From a virus, in the IMG/VR virus record IMGVR_UViG_3300038456_000020, positions 1 to 37,503 of that record: a stretch of 37,503 nt of DNA; one strand, 5' to 3'. Below are positions 1-8,180 of this stretch, in pieces (within the stretch, counting starts at the first letter, position 1; every line of letters begins with the position of its first letter). Made by a program: the position numbers and the translations under genes. The notes under the pieces were generated by a model. That model was not told the DNA's origin. It was given only the letters and a program-made list of their open reading frames with translations, and searched no databases.

Positions 1-187
1 CGTCCACCGTCACGTTGCCGTCAATGACTGACGATCTGATCGTGACACCGTTGATGACTTGTGAGTACCCCGGTGCGCTCAACGTCTGCTGTATTGTGCC
101 GTCGAATGCGCAGATATCGACCTTGACCACCCGCTTGTGCGGTTTGTGAAAGGCGTTTTTGAACTTGGTCGACACGGGATATGGCAT
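1..187 (-). CDS. Tail-tip protein, Gp37-like, partial (C-terminus beyond window)
   Basis: This is the first 62 residues of a gene that runs off the left edge. It begins with ATG at 187, three bases after the TAA of the upstream tail gene, and stays open to the window end. The N-terminus is basic (KFKNAFHKPHKR) and is followed by a strand-rich stretch ending in SSVIDGNVTVD. That phrase, an idG-V-T-vD pattern, resembles the start of the Gp37-like tail proteins of actinophages, which sit at the tail tip after the distal tail protein. The position directly after the tape measure and a large tail protein agrees with this. Only the start is visible, so the family call is tentative. Confidence 0.6.
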   Translation of the reverse strand, partial: MPYPVSTKFKNAFHKPHKRVVKVDICAFDGTIQQTLSAPGYSQVINGVTIRSSVIDGNVTVD

Positions 188-189
188 GG

Positions 190-2256
190 TTACGGCTTCG
201 CGACGGGGGTGCAGGTGATGGTCACTTGACGAATCGGCTTGGTGCGTCGGTCGCCGCGCAGGATGGCCGCTGGTCGTGTGCCACCCAACGCGTAGTATCC
301 GATGGTAGCGCTCATGTCTGAGCGTAGTGCGACCGTCTTTTGCTGGTTGCGCATGTTGTCAAACGCGTTCCACTCAGCCTGACTGAGAAATACGAGGTCG
401 AGATCGAACTGCTCACTACGCATGTCGCCGCGTACCACTACCGAGTCCGGACGACCGAAGGGCTGGAATATCCCCTGATCTTCGGGACGGTCCACCACCC
501 ACACGGCATCGCCACCACTCGCTATCGACGTCGAACCGGACGCCTTGCTTGCTAAGTGCAGGCTTAGTACGGTGCCGGGGGCTGACGGTATCCACATGTA
601 GAACGCGGGAATTGCGGGACCGTACGTAGTGACACCGGCCACCGATACTGGCGTGGTCCAATCACTCTGCGGCGAGAAAACGTCGTACGCGTCAACGGTC
701 ACTGCGTAGTATTGGTACGCGACATCAGCCGCTATTTCGAGATCGTAAAATACTGCAGTGCCGCTTATCGCGCCGGGGGTCGAGTAGTTGGCGTTGGTCA
801 GTGAAGTCGCGTCATCACGAATGATGATCACACCTACCGCTGGGTCGCCCCCGAGATCGGGGTCGTTGACGGTGATCATGATGGCCGGGACGCCGGTTGT
901 GGGGTCAGTGGCGAGAACCGCTGAGATCGTGGGCTGGCTGGGTGCCGTGCCGTCGCTGATCGTGTAGGACACGTTGCCAACGCCAACCTGCAGTCCCGGT
1001 GTCTGCGTGATGAACACGTACGACGTGCACACCGTGCCGTTTGGCACCGGAGTGGCTAGCGTGTAGAGAGTGTCGTTCGCGGTCTGATAACCCGAGTCGT
1101 CGAGATTTGGACCAACGCCGGGTACGAAATCTAGCGCCGCCACTTGATCAGCGCTGTACGTGATCACTTGCCATGCTGCTTGTGAGCCGCTACCTCCGAA
1201 TGTCACGCTCCAGTCGATCTCCGTGTTGCCGGATAGCGTGCTGCCGGTGGACACGGAAACAGCAGGGCCAGAGGTGGCCACGATTGATTCGTCGGCGGCG
1301 AATGGGCCGGTGCCGCCTGCATCGACCGAAGCGACCGACCAGTCGTACGTAAAGCCATCCGGTATCAAGCCAGACGGCACCTCAATGAGCCCGTTGACTG
1401 ACGCCACGTTAACTGGCGTAGACGAACTAAAGTCGGTGCCGTTGAAGTAGCCGTACGGGTTGCTGCCCTGTTTGAGCCGCATTTGGTAATACAACTCCGG
1501 GCCGTCACCGCCCGTGATGTACGTGTAATAAAAGTCGTAGCCTGCGTTGTAGTCGTACGCGAGGCTAGGCGATGGGGCTTGCAACACTGGCGCGGATGGT
1601 GCTGCGGGACTGCCACCACTCGGCGTGAAATATATCAGCATTGAGAATGTGTCAAATGCGCTGGCACCATCCTGCGATGCGGCGACAGCCGTGTAGGAAT
1701 ACCCCGACACACCGCCAAGGTCGAGGTTGTAGTTAAGGAGTTGGTTGTTTTGTGAGCCCCAACCTTCGTAGGGGTTTGGGTCCGACACGGTTGGGTTACC
1801 GCCCGATGCGTTGGTTACGCCAATCCACACTTCGTGCTGGTAGGCTTGTGTAAGCCCAATGTACGGCATGCTCGTTCCACTGTTGTGGTCCCACTGCGTA
1901 ATGCTGCTGTACCACGTGCCGGGACCGCCACCATCGATCTCCAAAACCTGCGTAGTCATTTCGCCGGTCCACGCAGTAGAAATACTCAGATCGACCGGTG
2001 AGCCGCTCACTGCAGTAAGGGTCGCCATGTAGACGGCTAGAATGTCGGTGCCGTTGTCCCACCATCCCATCATTTGCCAGTAGTTGGTGTTGGGGTCGGT
2101 CACCGCTGGGTACGTGTTGCCAGTGCCACCCACTAGCGTGACGGCCAAAATGCAGCAATCGCCTACGTTCGCTTCAATTACTGACGTGGTAACGACCGAT
2201 GCCGGGTTGCCGTCTACTCCAACAACCGTACCGCCGATAACTACGGGGGTGGTCAT
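190..2256 (-). CDS. Large minor tail protein with beta-sandwich/FN3-like domains
   Basis: A 688-residue protein translated from ATG 2256, overlapping the tape measure stop by ATGA. Residues 1 to about 215 form a strand-rich module (GGT-V-...-AVTLVGG ... QVLEIDGGG) that resembles the two N-terminal modules of the giant fibre at 22819-27915. Residues about 215-560 look like two or three fibronectin-III or Ig-like domains (APSAPVLQAPSP..., DGTAPSQPTISAV..., YQYYAVTVDAYD). The last 120 residues (DQGIFQPFGRPDSVV ... GDRRTKPIRQVTITCTPV) resemble the C-terminal part of distal-tail-type proteins that describe a coordinate or unit property domain. Immediately downstream of the tape measure this is the usual place for a distal tail or adhesion platform component. 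Role in tail-tip assembly or receptor contact is inferred from position. Confidence 0.75.
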   Translation of the reverse strand: MTTPVVIGGTVVGVDGNPASVVTTSVIEANVGDCCILAVTLVGGTGNTYPAVTDPNTNYWQMMGWWDNGTDILAVYMATLTAVSGSPVDLSISTAWTGEMTTQVLEIDGGGPGTWYSSITQWDHNSGTSMPYIGLTQAYQHEVWIGVTNASGGNPTVSDPNPYEGWGSQNNQLLNYNLDLGGVSGYSYTAVAASQDGASAFDTFSMLIYFTPSGGSPAAPSAPVLQAPSPSLAYDYNAGYDFYYTYITGGDGPELYYQMRLKQGSNPYGYFNGTDFSSSTPVNVASVNGLIEVPSGLIPDGFTYDWSVASVDAGGTGPFAADESIVATSGPAVSVSTGSTLSGNTEIDWSVTFGGSGSQAAWQVITYSADQVAALDFVPGVGPNLDDSGYQTANDTLYTLATPVPNGTVCTSYVFITQTPGLQVGVGNVSYTISDGTAPSQPTISAVLATDPTTGVPAIMITVNDPDLGGDPAVGVIIIRDDATSLTNANYSTPGAISGTAVFYDLEIAADVAYQYYAVTVDAYDVFSPQSDWTTPVSVAGVTTYGPAIPAFYMWIPSAPGTVLSLHLASKASGSTSIASGGDAVWVVDRPEDQGIFQPFGRPDSVVVRGDMRSEQFDLDLVFLSQAEWNAFDNMRNQQKTVALRSDMSATIGYYALGGTRPAAILRGDRRTKPIRQVTITCTPVAKP

Positions 2257-4622
2257 CGCGTGCCGCCTTTCGCTCTGATCTTATCGACCAACTGCTTGTC
2301 GTGGTCCTTAATCGCGACCTTAACCTCGTGGGCGATCTCTTTCGGGCTCGCGCCGCTCTTCACGGTGATGTGAATGTTGGTGCCACCGATCATGAAGGAT
2401 CGTTTGTCGCCGCCGGTCTTGCGCTCGTACTTGTTGAAGGCGGCATCGGCTACTGCTTGCAGTTGATTATCGGTGTATTTAGTGTGTTCCTTCATGAATC
2501 TGTCCATCGCGTAACTCTCAGCGCTGGTCGCGGTGCCCTTTGCTCCAATGTGTCGCGCTTGGCCGTTGAAGAGATTGGCGTATGGGTTGTTGATGTGCAT
2601 ACCGGGAATGCGACCCGCTGTATCGTCCCACAGTTGAATCAGTCGGCCCATTACGTATTTGAACGCGAGTATCATCCCGTTCCACACGTTACCCCAACTC
2701 ACGGCACCAAGCATTTTCGGTATGTCCATGAAGAGATGCAGCAGTTGGCCCGGCAACTTCTTCAACTCCTTCAACGCGGCAGGTCCTATCTTGCTAAACA
2801 CGTCCTCGATCAGGTGTATGCGGGCCTTTAGGTAGTCCCACAGGTCCTCGAAAATCTTCTCTATCATCGGCAGGATGTCCTTCACCATCTTGACGGCCAG
2901 TTTCCATGCATCGCCCCATTTACCGGTGAGCAAGTCGTACACGACGCCGATCATGTCGGTGATCACGTCCCACAGGATGTGGATGGCCGTAAAGAACGCG
3001 TTGAGAATCGGTGACACCACGGACCACATGACTTCAAAGACACGATGAATCTGTGGCCAGTCTTTCACTATGTGTTGAATGAAGTGAGCAATAGCCGTGT
3101 TCACCTTAGTCATGATCGGCATCAGTTTCTGCCCGAGATCGGTGAACATGTTGTGAAAGGCCGCACTCGCCATCTTCCACGTACCGCCCAGTGAAGACAT
3201 CGAGTTCGATGCACCCTTGTTTACCGTGCCGTGCTGGTTGGCCTCGTGGTTGTACTTCTGATAAGCCTTGGTGCCCGCGCCAAGAATGGCCATGAACTGC
3301 TGCGCCGGTCCTGCTCCGAATGCCGCATCAGCCCACGCGAGTCGCTGCGTACCGTGCAGGCTGAGCATCTTGGTGCGCAGTTTCTCAATAGCGGCACTCC
3401 ATCCGATGAACTTGCCGTTACCGTCCACTATCGAGACGCCCAGTTCCTTTTGGTTGGCGATCGCCGTGAATGTCGCCTGATTCGCGCTCTTGTAGGCTTT
3501 CACTGCGTTGCGCTGGGTGATCGACCACCCCTGCATCTTCAAGTCAAGGACGCTGCCACTCCACGCGCCCTCCGCGTACTGCTTCGCCACCGCCTGCTGC
3601 CACGGGGCGAGTTGACTGAGCGCGTTCTTCTCGTCAAGGTGCGCCTTGGCCAGCGCCAACACCGGCACCATCAGTTTCTGCACACCACTCGATTGCATCA
3701 TCAACGCCCGCGTACCCGAGTAGCCCTGCGCCTTGGCGTCCACCAGCAACGCCGCGTACTGCTGATAACCACCGATCAGATCGCCTAGTCGTGTGCGCGT
3801 GTGTTGGAACTGAGTGGCCAGCGTGTCCATGCTGTTGCCGGTGAGACTCGACGTGTTCAACAGCGTGTCGGCTGCACCGGCTGCGTCGTCCACTTTGATC
3901 TTGAAGGTGGCCATAAATCCTGATAGCGCCGATGTGGTGGTGCCAAGGTCCGTGCCCGATGCCTCGGCCAGTTTCCACGCCACGGACATGAACTTGGTGG
4001 CCTGCACTTGGTTGAGCGCTCTGCCCTGCATAAGTCCGAGTTCGCCCGCCACGGACGCGTACGCCGTCGCGATCTGGTTGGCGCTGTACTGCGATTGGAA
4101 TGACGTGCCTAGGAAGGCCTTACCGATGGCCTTGGCCTTGGCGACGGTGATGTCGGCGCTGTTGGCGATGGATACTTCGGCGGTTTGCATGTCAGCCGCC
4201 GATTTCAGTGCTGCGTAACCGACTCCACCGATCACCACGGCTGCTGCCGCCGCCGCTCCTACGTACGGGTTGTCTGACATTCCAAGTGTGATGAGTTTGG
4301 ATATCTTGCCTAGACCGCTCGATACCTTGCCACCGAACTCGCCCGCGAACGTCGAGCCCGCCGCCGACCCCTCGGCTGCGGCCTCAAACGTGCTACCCTT
4401 GCCGAACAACGAACTAAAGAATCCCGGCTTTTTGGTCGTAGTCTCAATGCCGCTGGCTAGATTCTCACCGACTTGCTTACCCTTGGCCGTAGCGTCAGCC
4501 GCCAGTGTAGAACCAGCAACACCGGCTGATGTGCTGGCATCGACCTCTGCCGCCGTAGTTGCGGCAAATCCCGTGGTCAGTGGCCGAATACGCACAAATG
4601 CGTCACCAATAACGGTAGTCAC
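2253..4622 (-). CDS. Tape measure protein
   Basis: A 789-residue protein that sets tail length and is later ejected through the tail tube. It starts with GTG at 4622, directly after the chaperone TAA, and the ribosome site GGAGG lies inside the end of that gene. The sequence has the typical make-up: Ala/Ser/Gly/Lys-rich helices, a hydrophobic Gly/Ala segment near residues 120-140 (AAAAAAVVIGGVGYAAL), repeated Trp/Ile-rich helices between about 500 and 640 that may be membrane-active, and a basic C-terminus (DKQLVDKIRAKGG). It follows the frameshifted chaperone pair, as tape measures almost always do. At roughly 1.5 angstrom per residue, a rule for the family, it would specify a tail of about 120 nm, hence a long non-contractile siphovirus tail. 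Confidence 0.93.
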   Translation of the reverse strand: MTTVIGDAFVRIRPLTTGFAATTAAEVDASTSAGVAGSTLAADATAKGKQVGENLASGIETTTKKPGFFSSLFGKGSTFEAAAEGSAAGSTFAGEFGGKVSSGLGKISKLITLGMSDNPYVGAAAAAAVVIGGVGYAALKSAADMQTAEVSIANSADITVAKAKAIGKAFLGTSFQSQYSANQIATAYASVAGELGLMQGRALNQVQATKFMSVAWKLAEASGTDLGTTTSALSGFMATFKIKVDDAAGAADTLLNTSSLTGNSMDTLATQFQHTRTRLGDLIGGYQQYAALLVDAKAQGYSGTRALMMQSSGVQKLMVPVLALAKAHLDEKNALSQLAPWQQAVAKQYAEGAWSGSVLDLKMQGWSITQRNAVKAYKSANQATFTAIANQKELGVSIVDGNGKFIGWSAAIEKLRTKMLSLHGTQRLAWADAAFGAGPAQQFMAILGAGTKAYQKYNHEANQHGTVNKGASNSMSSLGGTWKMASAAFHNMFTDLGQKLMPIMTKVNTAIAHFIQHIVKDWPQIHRVFEVMWSVVSPILNAFFTAIHILWDVITDMIGVVYDLLTGKWGDAWKLAVKMVKDILPMIEKIFEDLWDYLKARIHLIEDVFSKIGPAALKELKKLPGQLLHLFMDIPKMLGAVSWGNVWNGMILAFKYVMGRLIQLWDDTAGRIPGMHINNPYANLFNGQARHIGAKGTATSAESYAMDRFMKEHTKYTDNQLQAVADAAFNKYERKTGGDKRSFMIGGTNIHITVKSGASPKEIAHEVKVAIKDHDKQLVDKIRAKGGTR

Positions 4623-5212
4623 TTATCCTCCCACCGGTATCGACACGCCACCCATTTGCATGAGTTGGGTAACGCGAGTGTTCATGACCTCAGGTTCAGG
4701 CTCTTCCGCGATCATTGCCCTGATCTCGTCCAACTTGTCGAGTGGTACGTCCTTAGTGAAGAACCACCACACCACGTTGAGTTGTTGACGAAGTGTTAGC
4801 CCTCGTCCGTCGCTGTGACCGTAGCCATTGACAAGTCGACAACCTTCGACGGAATCGTAGTTGGTTGCCCACCAGTATCCGAGGACAAGGGCGGCACGAA
4901 AGGGCGAGCCGCATAATACTCCACCGCCGCCTGCACGAACGGAAAGAGTTGATCGACGTCCCACTTCTCGCGGCGATACAGCGCCTTGAATGCGGGCAAA
5001 TCCTCGGGCACGATCACATCGGTTAGGAGTCCCATGAATGCGGCCCCGGTCACCTGCGCGTCGTTGGAGTCGTCGATCGCCGCCATTTCGAGCAGCACGA
5101 ACTCGCTCATGTCGTCTTGGCATCTGAACACCTCTCCGTTGATCTCAAACTCCAGAGGGTCGGTGTTCTTGGCCTTCTCTCGCTTGGCGATTTCTAGTTG
5201 TACGCGTGGCAC
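4623..5212 (-). CDS. Tail assembly chaperone long form (GT-like, made by -1 frameshift)
   Basis: The long tail chaperone is predicted to be made by reading the first frame from GTG 5212 to the slippery site at 4904-4898, slipping back one base, then reading the -1 frame to the TAA at 4625-4623. That gives about 196 residues: 105 from the first frame plus 91 more (RAALVLGYWWATNYDS ... VMNTRVTQLMQMGG). The second frame has no convincing start of its own and no ribosome site, but its tail (LTLRQQLNVVWWFFTKDVPLDKL) looks like the T domain of tail chaperones. As in lambda gpG/gpGT, the long form would recruit tail tube protein to the tape measure. Gene order tube, chaperones, tape measure fits exactly. 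Confidence 0.82.
4796..5212 (-). CDS. Tail assembly chaperone short form (G-like)
   Basis: A 138-residue acidic protein from GTG 5212, two bases after the stop of the tail tube gene. The core (EFEINGEVFRCQDDMSEFVLLEMAAI ... IVPEDLPAFKALYRREKWDVDQLFPFVQAAVEYY) is the pattern seen in actinophage tail chaperones: a small beta hairpin, then helices that end in a region rich in Tyr and acidic residues. It is the unshifted product of the chaperone pair and normally greatly exceeds the long form. It is not retained in the virion in studied phages. Start choice is uncertain because no strong ribosome site precedes GTG, and translation may be coupled to the tube gene. Confidence 0.83.
   Translation of the reverse strand: MPRVQLEIAKREKAKNTDPLEFEINGEVFRCQDDMSEFVLLEMAAIDDSNDAQVTGAAFMGLLTDVIVPEDLPAFKALYRREKWDVDQLFPFVQAAVEYYAARPFVPPLSSDTGGQPTTIPSKVVDLSMATVTATDEG
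4898..4904 (-). other. -1 programmed frameshift slippery heptamer CCCTTTC
   Basis: On the minus strand, positions 4904-4898 read C-CCT-TTC in the frame of the short chaperone (codons CGC CCT TTC), an exact X-XXY-YYZ heptamer. Slipping back one base re-pairs Pro tRNA on CCC and Phe tRNA on TTT, both fully acceptable. The shifted frame is open from here to 4623. The site lies about 100 bases before the short-form stop, a usual distance. No other X-XXY-YYZ heptamer was found by eye in the overlap. Confidence 0.75.
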
Positions 5213-5214
5213 GA

Positions 5215-5793
5215 CTAGGCGGCTAGGCTGGAGTCGAAGTAGTGGTAGAAGAGCGGGCCGTTGTCGGCAGGCTGTTCCAGCATGAACTTCGTGGGCAGGG
5301 TGTTCATGGCAGGCGACTTCTTGTGTTCCTGCTTCACGTCATCCGTTTGGATGCACTGACGCCAGATGATGCGCTCTAGGCCGTCGATGCGGTCCCAGCC
5401 GATCATCGCACGAACCTCTTCACCGATCACTGGCGGGAGGAAGGTCGTGATGCCTGACGTGGTGGTGACGGTGCCGCCGTTGAACGCGAAACTCACGTGC
5501 TGCGCGGTGATCTCGGCCAGTGCGAATCCGATGCTCGCTTCGGCCGACGACGCCACGTAGCGAATCGGAATCAACTGCTCCGCTACTTCCAGCGCTTCGA
5601 ACTTCGGAGTCCAGTCGAACTCGGACCCGTCCTTGGTGAATCCCAACTGGGTCCACGCACTGGGCCACGCAATGGAGGTGGCGGGACTGGTCACTGGCGT
5701 CAAAACACCAGCGGCGGGTGGTGCGCTGCCTGCCAGAGCGAACCACAGAGTTCCGGCTCCAACGGTTACAGCATTCGGGTTTGGCTGAGTCAC
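5215..5793 (-). CDS. Major tail tube protein
   Basis: A 192-residue protein that should form the stacked hexameric rings of the tail tube. It starts with GTG 5793, six bases after a perfect AGGAGG. The N-terminus (AVTVGAGTLWFALAGSAPP) and the central phrases GFTKDGSEFDWTPKFEALEVAEQ and SAEASIGFALAEITAQHVSFAFNGG match the pattern of actinophage major tail proteins, in which a short statement of the reference value is followed by the beta sandwich. Size is normal for the family. It sits between the tail terminator and the chaperones. No added Ig-like C-terminal domain is present. Confidence 0.9.
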   Translation of the reverse strand: MTQPNPNAVTVGAGTLWFALAGSAPPAAGVLTPVTSPATSIAWPSAWTQLGFTKDGSEFDWTPKFEALEVAEQLIPIRYVASSAEASIGFALAEITAQHVSFAFNGGTVTTTSGITTFLPPVIGEEVRAMIGWDRIDGLERIIWRQCIQTDDVKQEHKKSPAMNTLPTKFMLEQPADNGPLFYHYFDSSLAA

Positions 5794-5803
5794 TTCGGGC
5801 CTC

Positions 5804-6226
5804 CTATGGTCCTATTGCCTGCGCCTGTACGACGCCGGTTACAACATAACGCGCTCGCCCGTCTTCGGGTTCCGGTGACCAGACACTTGCTAGCCCCGAA
5901 ACGCCAAGCGCTCGCGTATTTTCATCTAACATCGTACCAGCGGGCAAGTAGTAGAGGATGGAGATCAGCGCTTGCGCCACAGCGAAGCATTCGGTCTTCT
6001 GTCCCTTGACGCCCCACACGTGAAAGGCCATGCGTGCCGTGTCCATCAGATAGTCGCCGTCGTCTGGCCCGCCACCCATCCTAAAGAGCGTGATGACGGG
6101 CCACGCAGACGGTCCCTCCTCAGGCATACCAAGGAAGACGCGATTGCCCACCTCACCGCCCACATTCTGCGTGCGCAAAAAGGCCTTCATGGCACCTTCG
6201 TGATCGGCCAGTGGATGAAAGGCCAT
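5804..6226 (-). CDS. Tail terminator protein
   Basis: A 140-residue protein from ATG 6226, directly after the TAA of the preceding gene and behind AGGAGGTTTAA. The layout (DHEGAMKAFLRTQ..., NRVFLGMPEEGPSAWPVITLFRMGGG, then DTARMAFHVWG, a helix with AVAQALISIL, and a C-terminal SPEPEDGRARYVVTGVVQAQA) is that of tail terminators, which cap the tail tube and join it to the neck: a helix, a strand with a proline-containing phrase, a strand ending in VWG, a second helix and a final strand giving a ferredoxin-like fold. The place just before the tube gene is the standard one. Confidence 0.83.
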   Translation of the reverse strand: MAFHPLADHEGAMKAFLRTQNVGGEVGNRVFLGMPEEGPSAWPVITLFRMGGGPDDGDYLMDTARMAFHVWGVKGQKTECFAVAQALISILYYLPAGTMLDENTRALGVSGLASVWSPEPEDGRARYVVTGVVQAQAIGP

Positions 6227-6601
6227 TTAAACCTCCTCACTGAATGCGGGGTCGTCCCACGTGTCTTCACCGATCGCCAGCGTGTTTCCGTTGAGAGCGT
6301 AGTCCACCCCCGGCCAGATGTAAGGCTCTGCCGCCATGTACATCGTGCCCAGTTCAACGTATATGGCGTAATAAACTGACGAGCCCACGAATGCGCAGAT
6401 GTCGCCGCTGTCCTTGGCCACGTACGAACTCGACGGAATCGACGAACGTAGCAAGCCAGTATCAACCGGACAGACCTGCTGCGCATACCCAACCGCTTTA
6501 AGCATGAGATTGGTCATGTGCTTCGCCACTTCACCATCGGGTCCGCGTAGCAGATTCTCGAGAGTGATCGGGTCCCAAACGATCTCGACTTCGCCTAGCA
6601 T
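6227..6601 (-). CDS. Neck protein, HK97 gp10-like
   Basis: A 124-residue protein starting with ATG 6601, which shares one base with the TAA of the gene before it (TAATG). The phrase PVDTGLLRSSI, followed by Gly-rich YYAIYVELGT and then MAAEPYIWPGVDYAL, is the signature of the HK97 gp10-like family of neck/tail-completion proteins (P-V-D-T-G-x-L-R, then Y-x-x-x-V-E-x-G-T, then an A-x-P-x-x-x-P motif). These small proteins occur between head closure and tail terminator genes, as here. Longer upstream starts exist in the frame but would overlap the previous gene heavily and lack a ribosome site. Confidence 0.85.
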   Translation of the reverse strand: MLGEVEIVWDPITLENLLRGPDGEVAKHMTNLMLKAVGYAQQVCPVDTGLLRSSIPSSSYVAKDSGDICAFVGSSVYYAIYVELGTMYMAAEPYIWPGVDYALNGNTLAIGEDTWDDPAFSEEV

Positions 6602-6975
6602 TACAGCGCTCCGATGTCTTGGAAGCACTGGCCCTCGATGAAGGAGATACCCAGTGCGCCACGCGTGCGTGTCCACAGAACGACGTAGTTGTTGCCCAAC
6701 GCGTCGGTGATGATGTCGTCACCGTAAATCGTGTCACCGTCGAACGGGTCGGCTCTGAACGAATACAGCACGCGCTCATGCTCGCCACCTTCCGCGAAGT
6801 GGCGGGTGCCTTGACCAGCGTTGATCTGTGCGCGTACGCCAGTGGCGATCACGTCCATGGTGATGTCGTCCGGGCTGTAGTCAGTTTCGGAGTCGAGATC
6901 GATGAGCGAATCGGGGTCGGCGTTGTTCACCGCACGCGTGACCGTGAGCGTGGTCGTAGCAAGAGGCAGGTTCAT
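6601..6975 (-). CDS. Head closure protein (neck)
   Basis: A 124-residue protein from ATG 6975, in ATGA overlap with the connector gene. It has an N-terminal strand (LATTTLTVTRA), an acidic segment, then VIATGVRAQINAGQGTR, an E-x-x-x-R beta hairpin (ERVLYSFRADPFDGDTIYGDDIITDALGNNYVV) and a short C-terminal strand. This arrangement, with the phrase that reads as 'address of the domain plus definition of units', is common in head closure proteins of the SPP1 gp16/HK97 gp7 type. No strong motif is seen and the call rests mainly on length and position between connector and gp10-like gene. Confidence 0.68.
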   Translation of the reverse strand: MNLPLATTTLTVTRAVNNADPDSLIDLDSETDYSPDDITMDVIATGVRAQINAGQGTRHFAEGGEHERVLYSFRADPFDGDTIYGDDIITDALGNNYVVLWTRTRGALGISFIEGQCFQDIGAL

Positions 6976-7667
6976 GCGGGCAAACTCCTGAATATGTACT
7001 TCTTCAATGTGTGATAGTCGGATGCGTCTAGCAGTGAACCGTAGAGTTTCGGGTCCACTGTGATCGAGACATCGCCCACGTGCATGCTCGTGACGCCGGG
7101 GGCGGGCACGACATCGCCCGCGCCTTGACGCCTTTGCAGCATGCGCACTGCGACCTTCAAGATGACCGTGCGCAACTCACTGGGCAACGACTCGCGCGTC
7201 CACCCGCCGCGATACGTGACCGTGCCGTACTGCTCAATCCAAGTGAGCGCCCAAAATCCTTCGATCGTGTCGTCCGGTGGTACGTATCGAATCTCTACGT
7301 TGTCGATGATGATGGTGCCACCGTTGCCTGCTGTGTAGTTGTCGTTTGTTGGGTCACCAAGCCCCACGACTTCACGCACCGGAATGGCCGATGGGCGCAC
7401 CGAGCCTGCCGTACCAAAGATGGCGTCGACATAGCCGTCATACAGGATGCGCAGTTGCTCCGTGTAGACGCCCTCACGCAGTGGCCGCTTCACTATTTCC
7501 TCGCATTTGCGGGTCGCCGTGTCAAGTAGCAACTGGTCGATGTCGGGGTATCCTGAGCCGAACTCCAACACGAGATCGTCCGGGATGACGACCGGCAGAA
7601 TCGCGCCAGCGGGTACGAGTTGCGCCGGTCCAGAGTCCGGTATTCCAACTGGGTACATGTTGCTCAT
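6972..7667 (-). CDS. Head-tail adaptor/connector protein
   Basis: A 231-residue protein starting with ATG 7667 in ATGA overlap with the preceding gene. After a proline-rich leader it has a helical segment (DIDQLLLDTATRKCEEIVKRPL), a central beta region with Arg-Pro-Ser-Ala-Ile-Pro-Val-Arg-Glu-Val (a turn common in gp6/gp15-type adaptors), then WALTWIEQYGTVTYRGGW and a long helix rich in Leu and Arg (SELRTVILKVAVRMLQRRQ). The helix-sheet-helix plan and the RGGW-x-x-x-x-LPxxLRxxxLKVAxR phrase are typical of adaptors that dock beneath the portal. Size is a little larger than the common 110-160 residues. Confidence 0.75.
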   Translation of the reverse strand: MSNMYPVGIPDSGPAQLVPAGAILPVVIPDDLVLEFGSGYPDIDQLLLDTATRKCEEIVKRPLREGVYTEQLRILYDGYVDAIFGTAGSVRPSAIPVREVVGLGDPTNDNYTAGNGGTIIIDNVEIRYVPPDDTIEGFWALTWIEQYGTVTYRGGWTRESLPSELRTVILKVAVRMLQRRQGAGDVVPAPGVTSMHVGDVSITVDPKLYGSLLDASDYHTLKKYIFRSLPA

Positions 7668-8068
7668 GCTTGTCGTCCTTTGCGTTTGTTGACTGATCGG
7701 TGGCGAATTGCGGACATCGTATCGGCGTCACTGGTGACAATGCCTACGGCCACGGGCTCGTCGTCTTCCTCGATCACGAGTTCGGGTTCTGGCTCTGGCG
7801 CTGCAGGCACCATGGGCAGAATAGCCACGCCACGCGGGGTGTCTTCGACGAGCCCGTACTTAACCGCGTCTTCCCACTTGATTCGGTTGCCGGGTCCGCA
7901 CACGATGCGACCTTGGAAGATCACGCGCTCCTTGGTCGTGTACCAGCGAATCGGGAACTTCGGAGGTTGTGGCTCTGACTGTTCAAACACGCCCAGCAAC
8001 CCGTGCCGCGTGCTGCAGTCACCGTCCTCCGAACCACATATTAGGCATCCACTGTCGAGGCTGAGCAT
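7664..8068 (-). CDS. Head-tail region protein, unknown function
   Basis: A 134-residue protein from ATG 8068. It has N-terminal cysteines (CLICGSEDGDC), a central phrase ERVIFQGRIVCGPGNRIKWEDAVKYGLVE, and an acidic Pro/Glu linker ending in a basic tail (RHRSVNKRKGRQ). The RI-x-W-E-x-A-V-x-x-G-L-V pattern occurs in small proteins encoded next to connectors in many actinophages; their job is not established. The start follows TACGCT by six bases (8080-8075), so the mRNA may be leaderless; no clear ribosome site is seen. It is the first minus-strand gene after the inserted plus-strand gene. Confidence 0.65.
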   Translation of the reverse strand: MLSLDSGCLICGSEDGDCSTRHGLLGVFEQSEPQPPKFPIRWYTTKERVIFQGRIVCGPGNRIKWEDAVKYGLVEDTPRGVAILPMVPAAPEPEPELVIEEDDEPVAVGIVTSDADTMSAIRHRSVNKRKGRQA

Positions 8069-8118
8069 GGACCCAGCGTACCAGCCAAAGGCCGGTCACG
8101 GGCGGTCCCTTGGAGTAT

Positions 8119-8147
8119 TTGACACCGGGACAAGGACATGATAAACT
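8119..8147 (+). promoter_or_regulatory. SigA-type promoter of the plus-strand gene
   Basis: TTGACA at 8119-8124 and TAAACT at 8142-8147 are separated by 17 bases. The first part of the spacer reads CCGGGACAAG, which is shared with the promoter at 34435-34406. The expected transcription start near 8154 leaves a leader of about 27 bases carrying AAGGAG six bases before ATG 8181. This is a consensus -35 and the best plus-strand promoter seen in the window. Confidence 0.8.
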
Positions 8148-8180
8148 GGTCGTAAGGCATCACCAACCAAGGAGCATCAA

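Noticed and set aside
3231-3788. A 185-residue plus-strand open frame inside the tape measure gene
   Set aside because: No start signal and low-complexity Arg/Leu content; the minus-strand tape measure frame explains the region.
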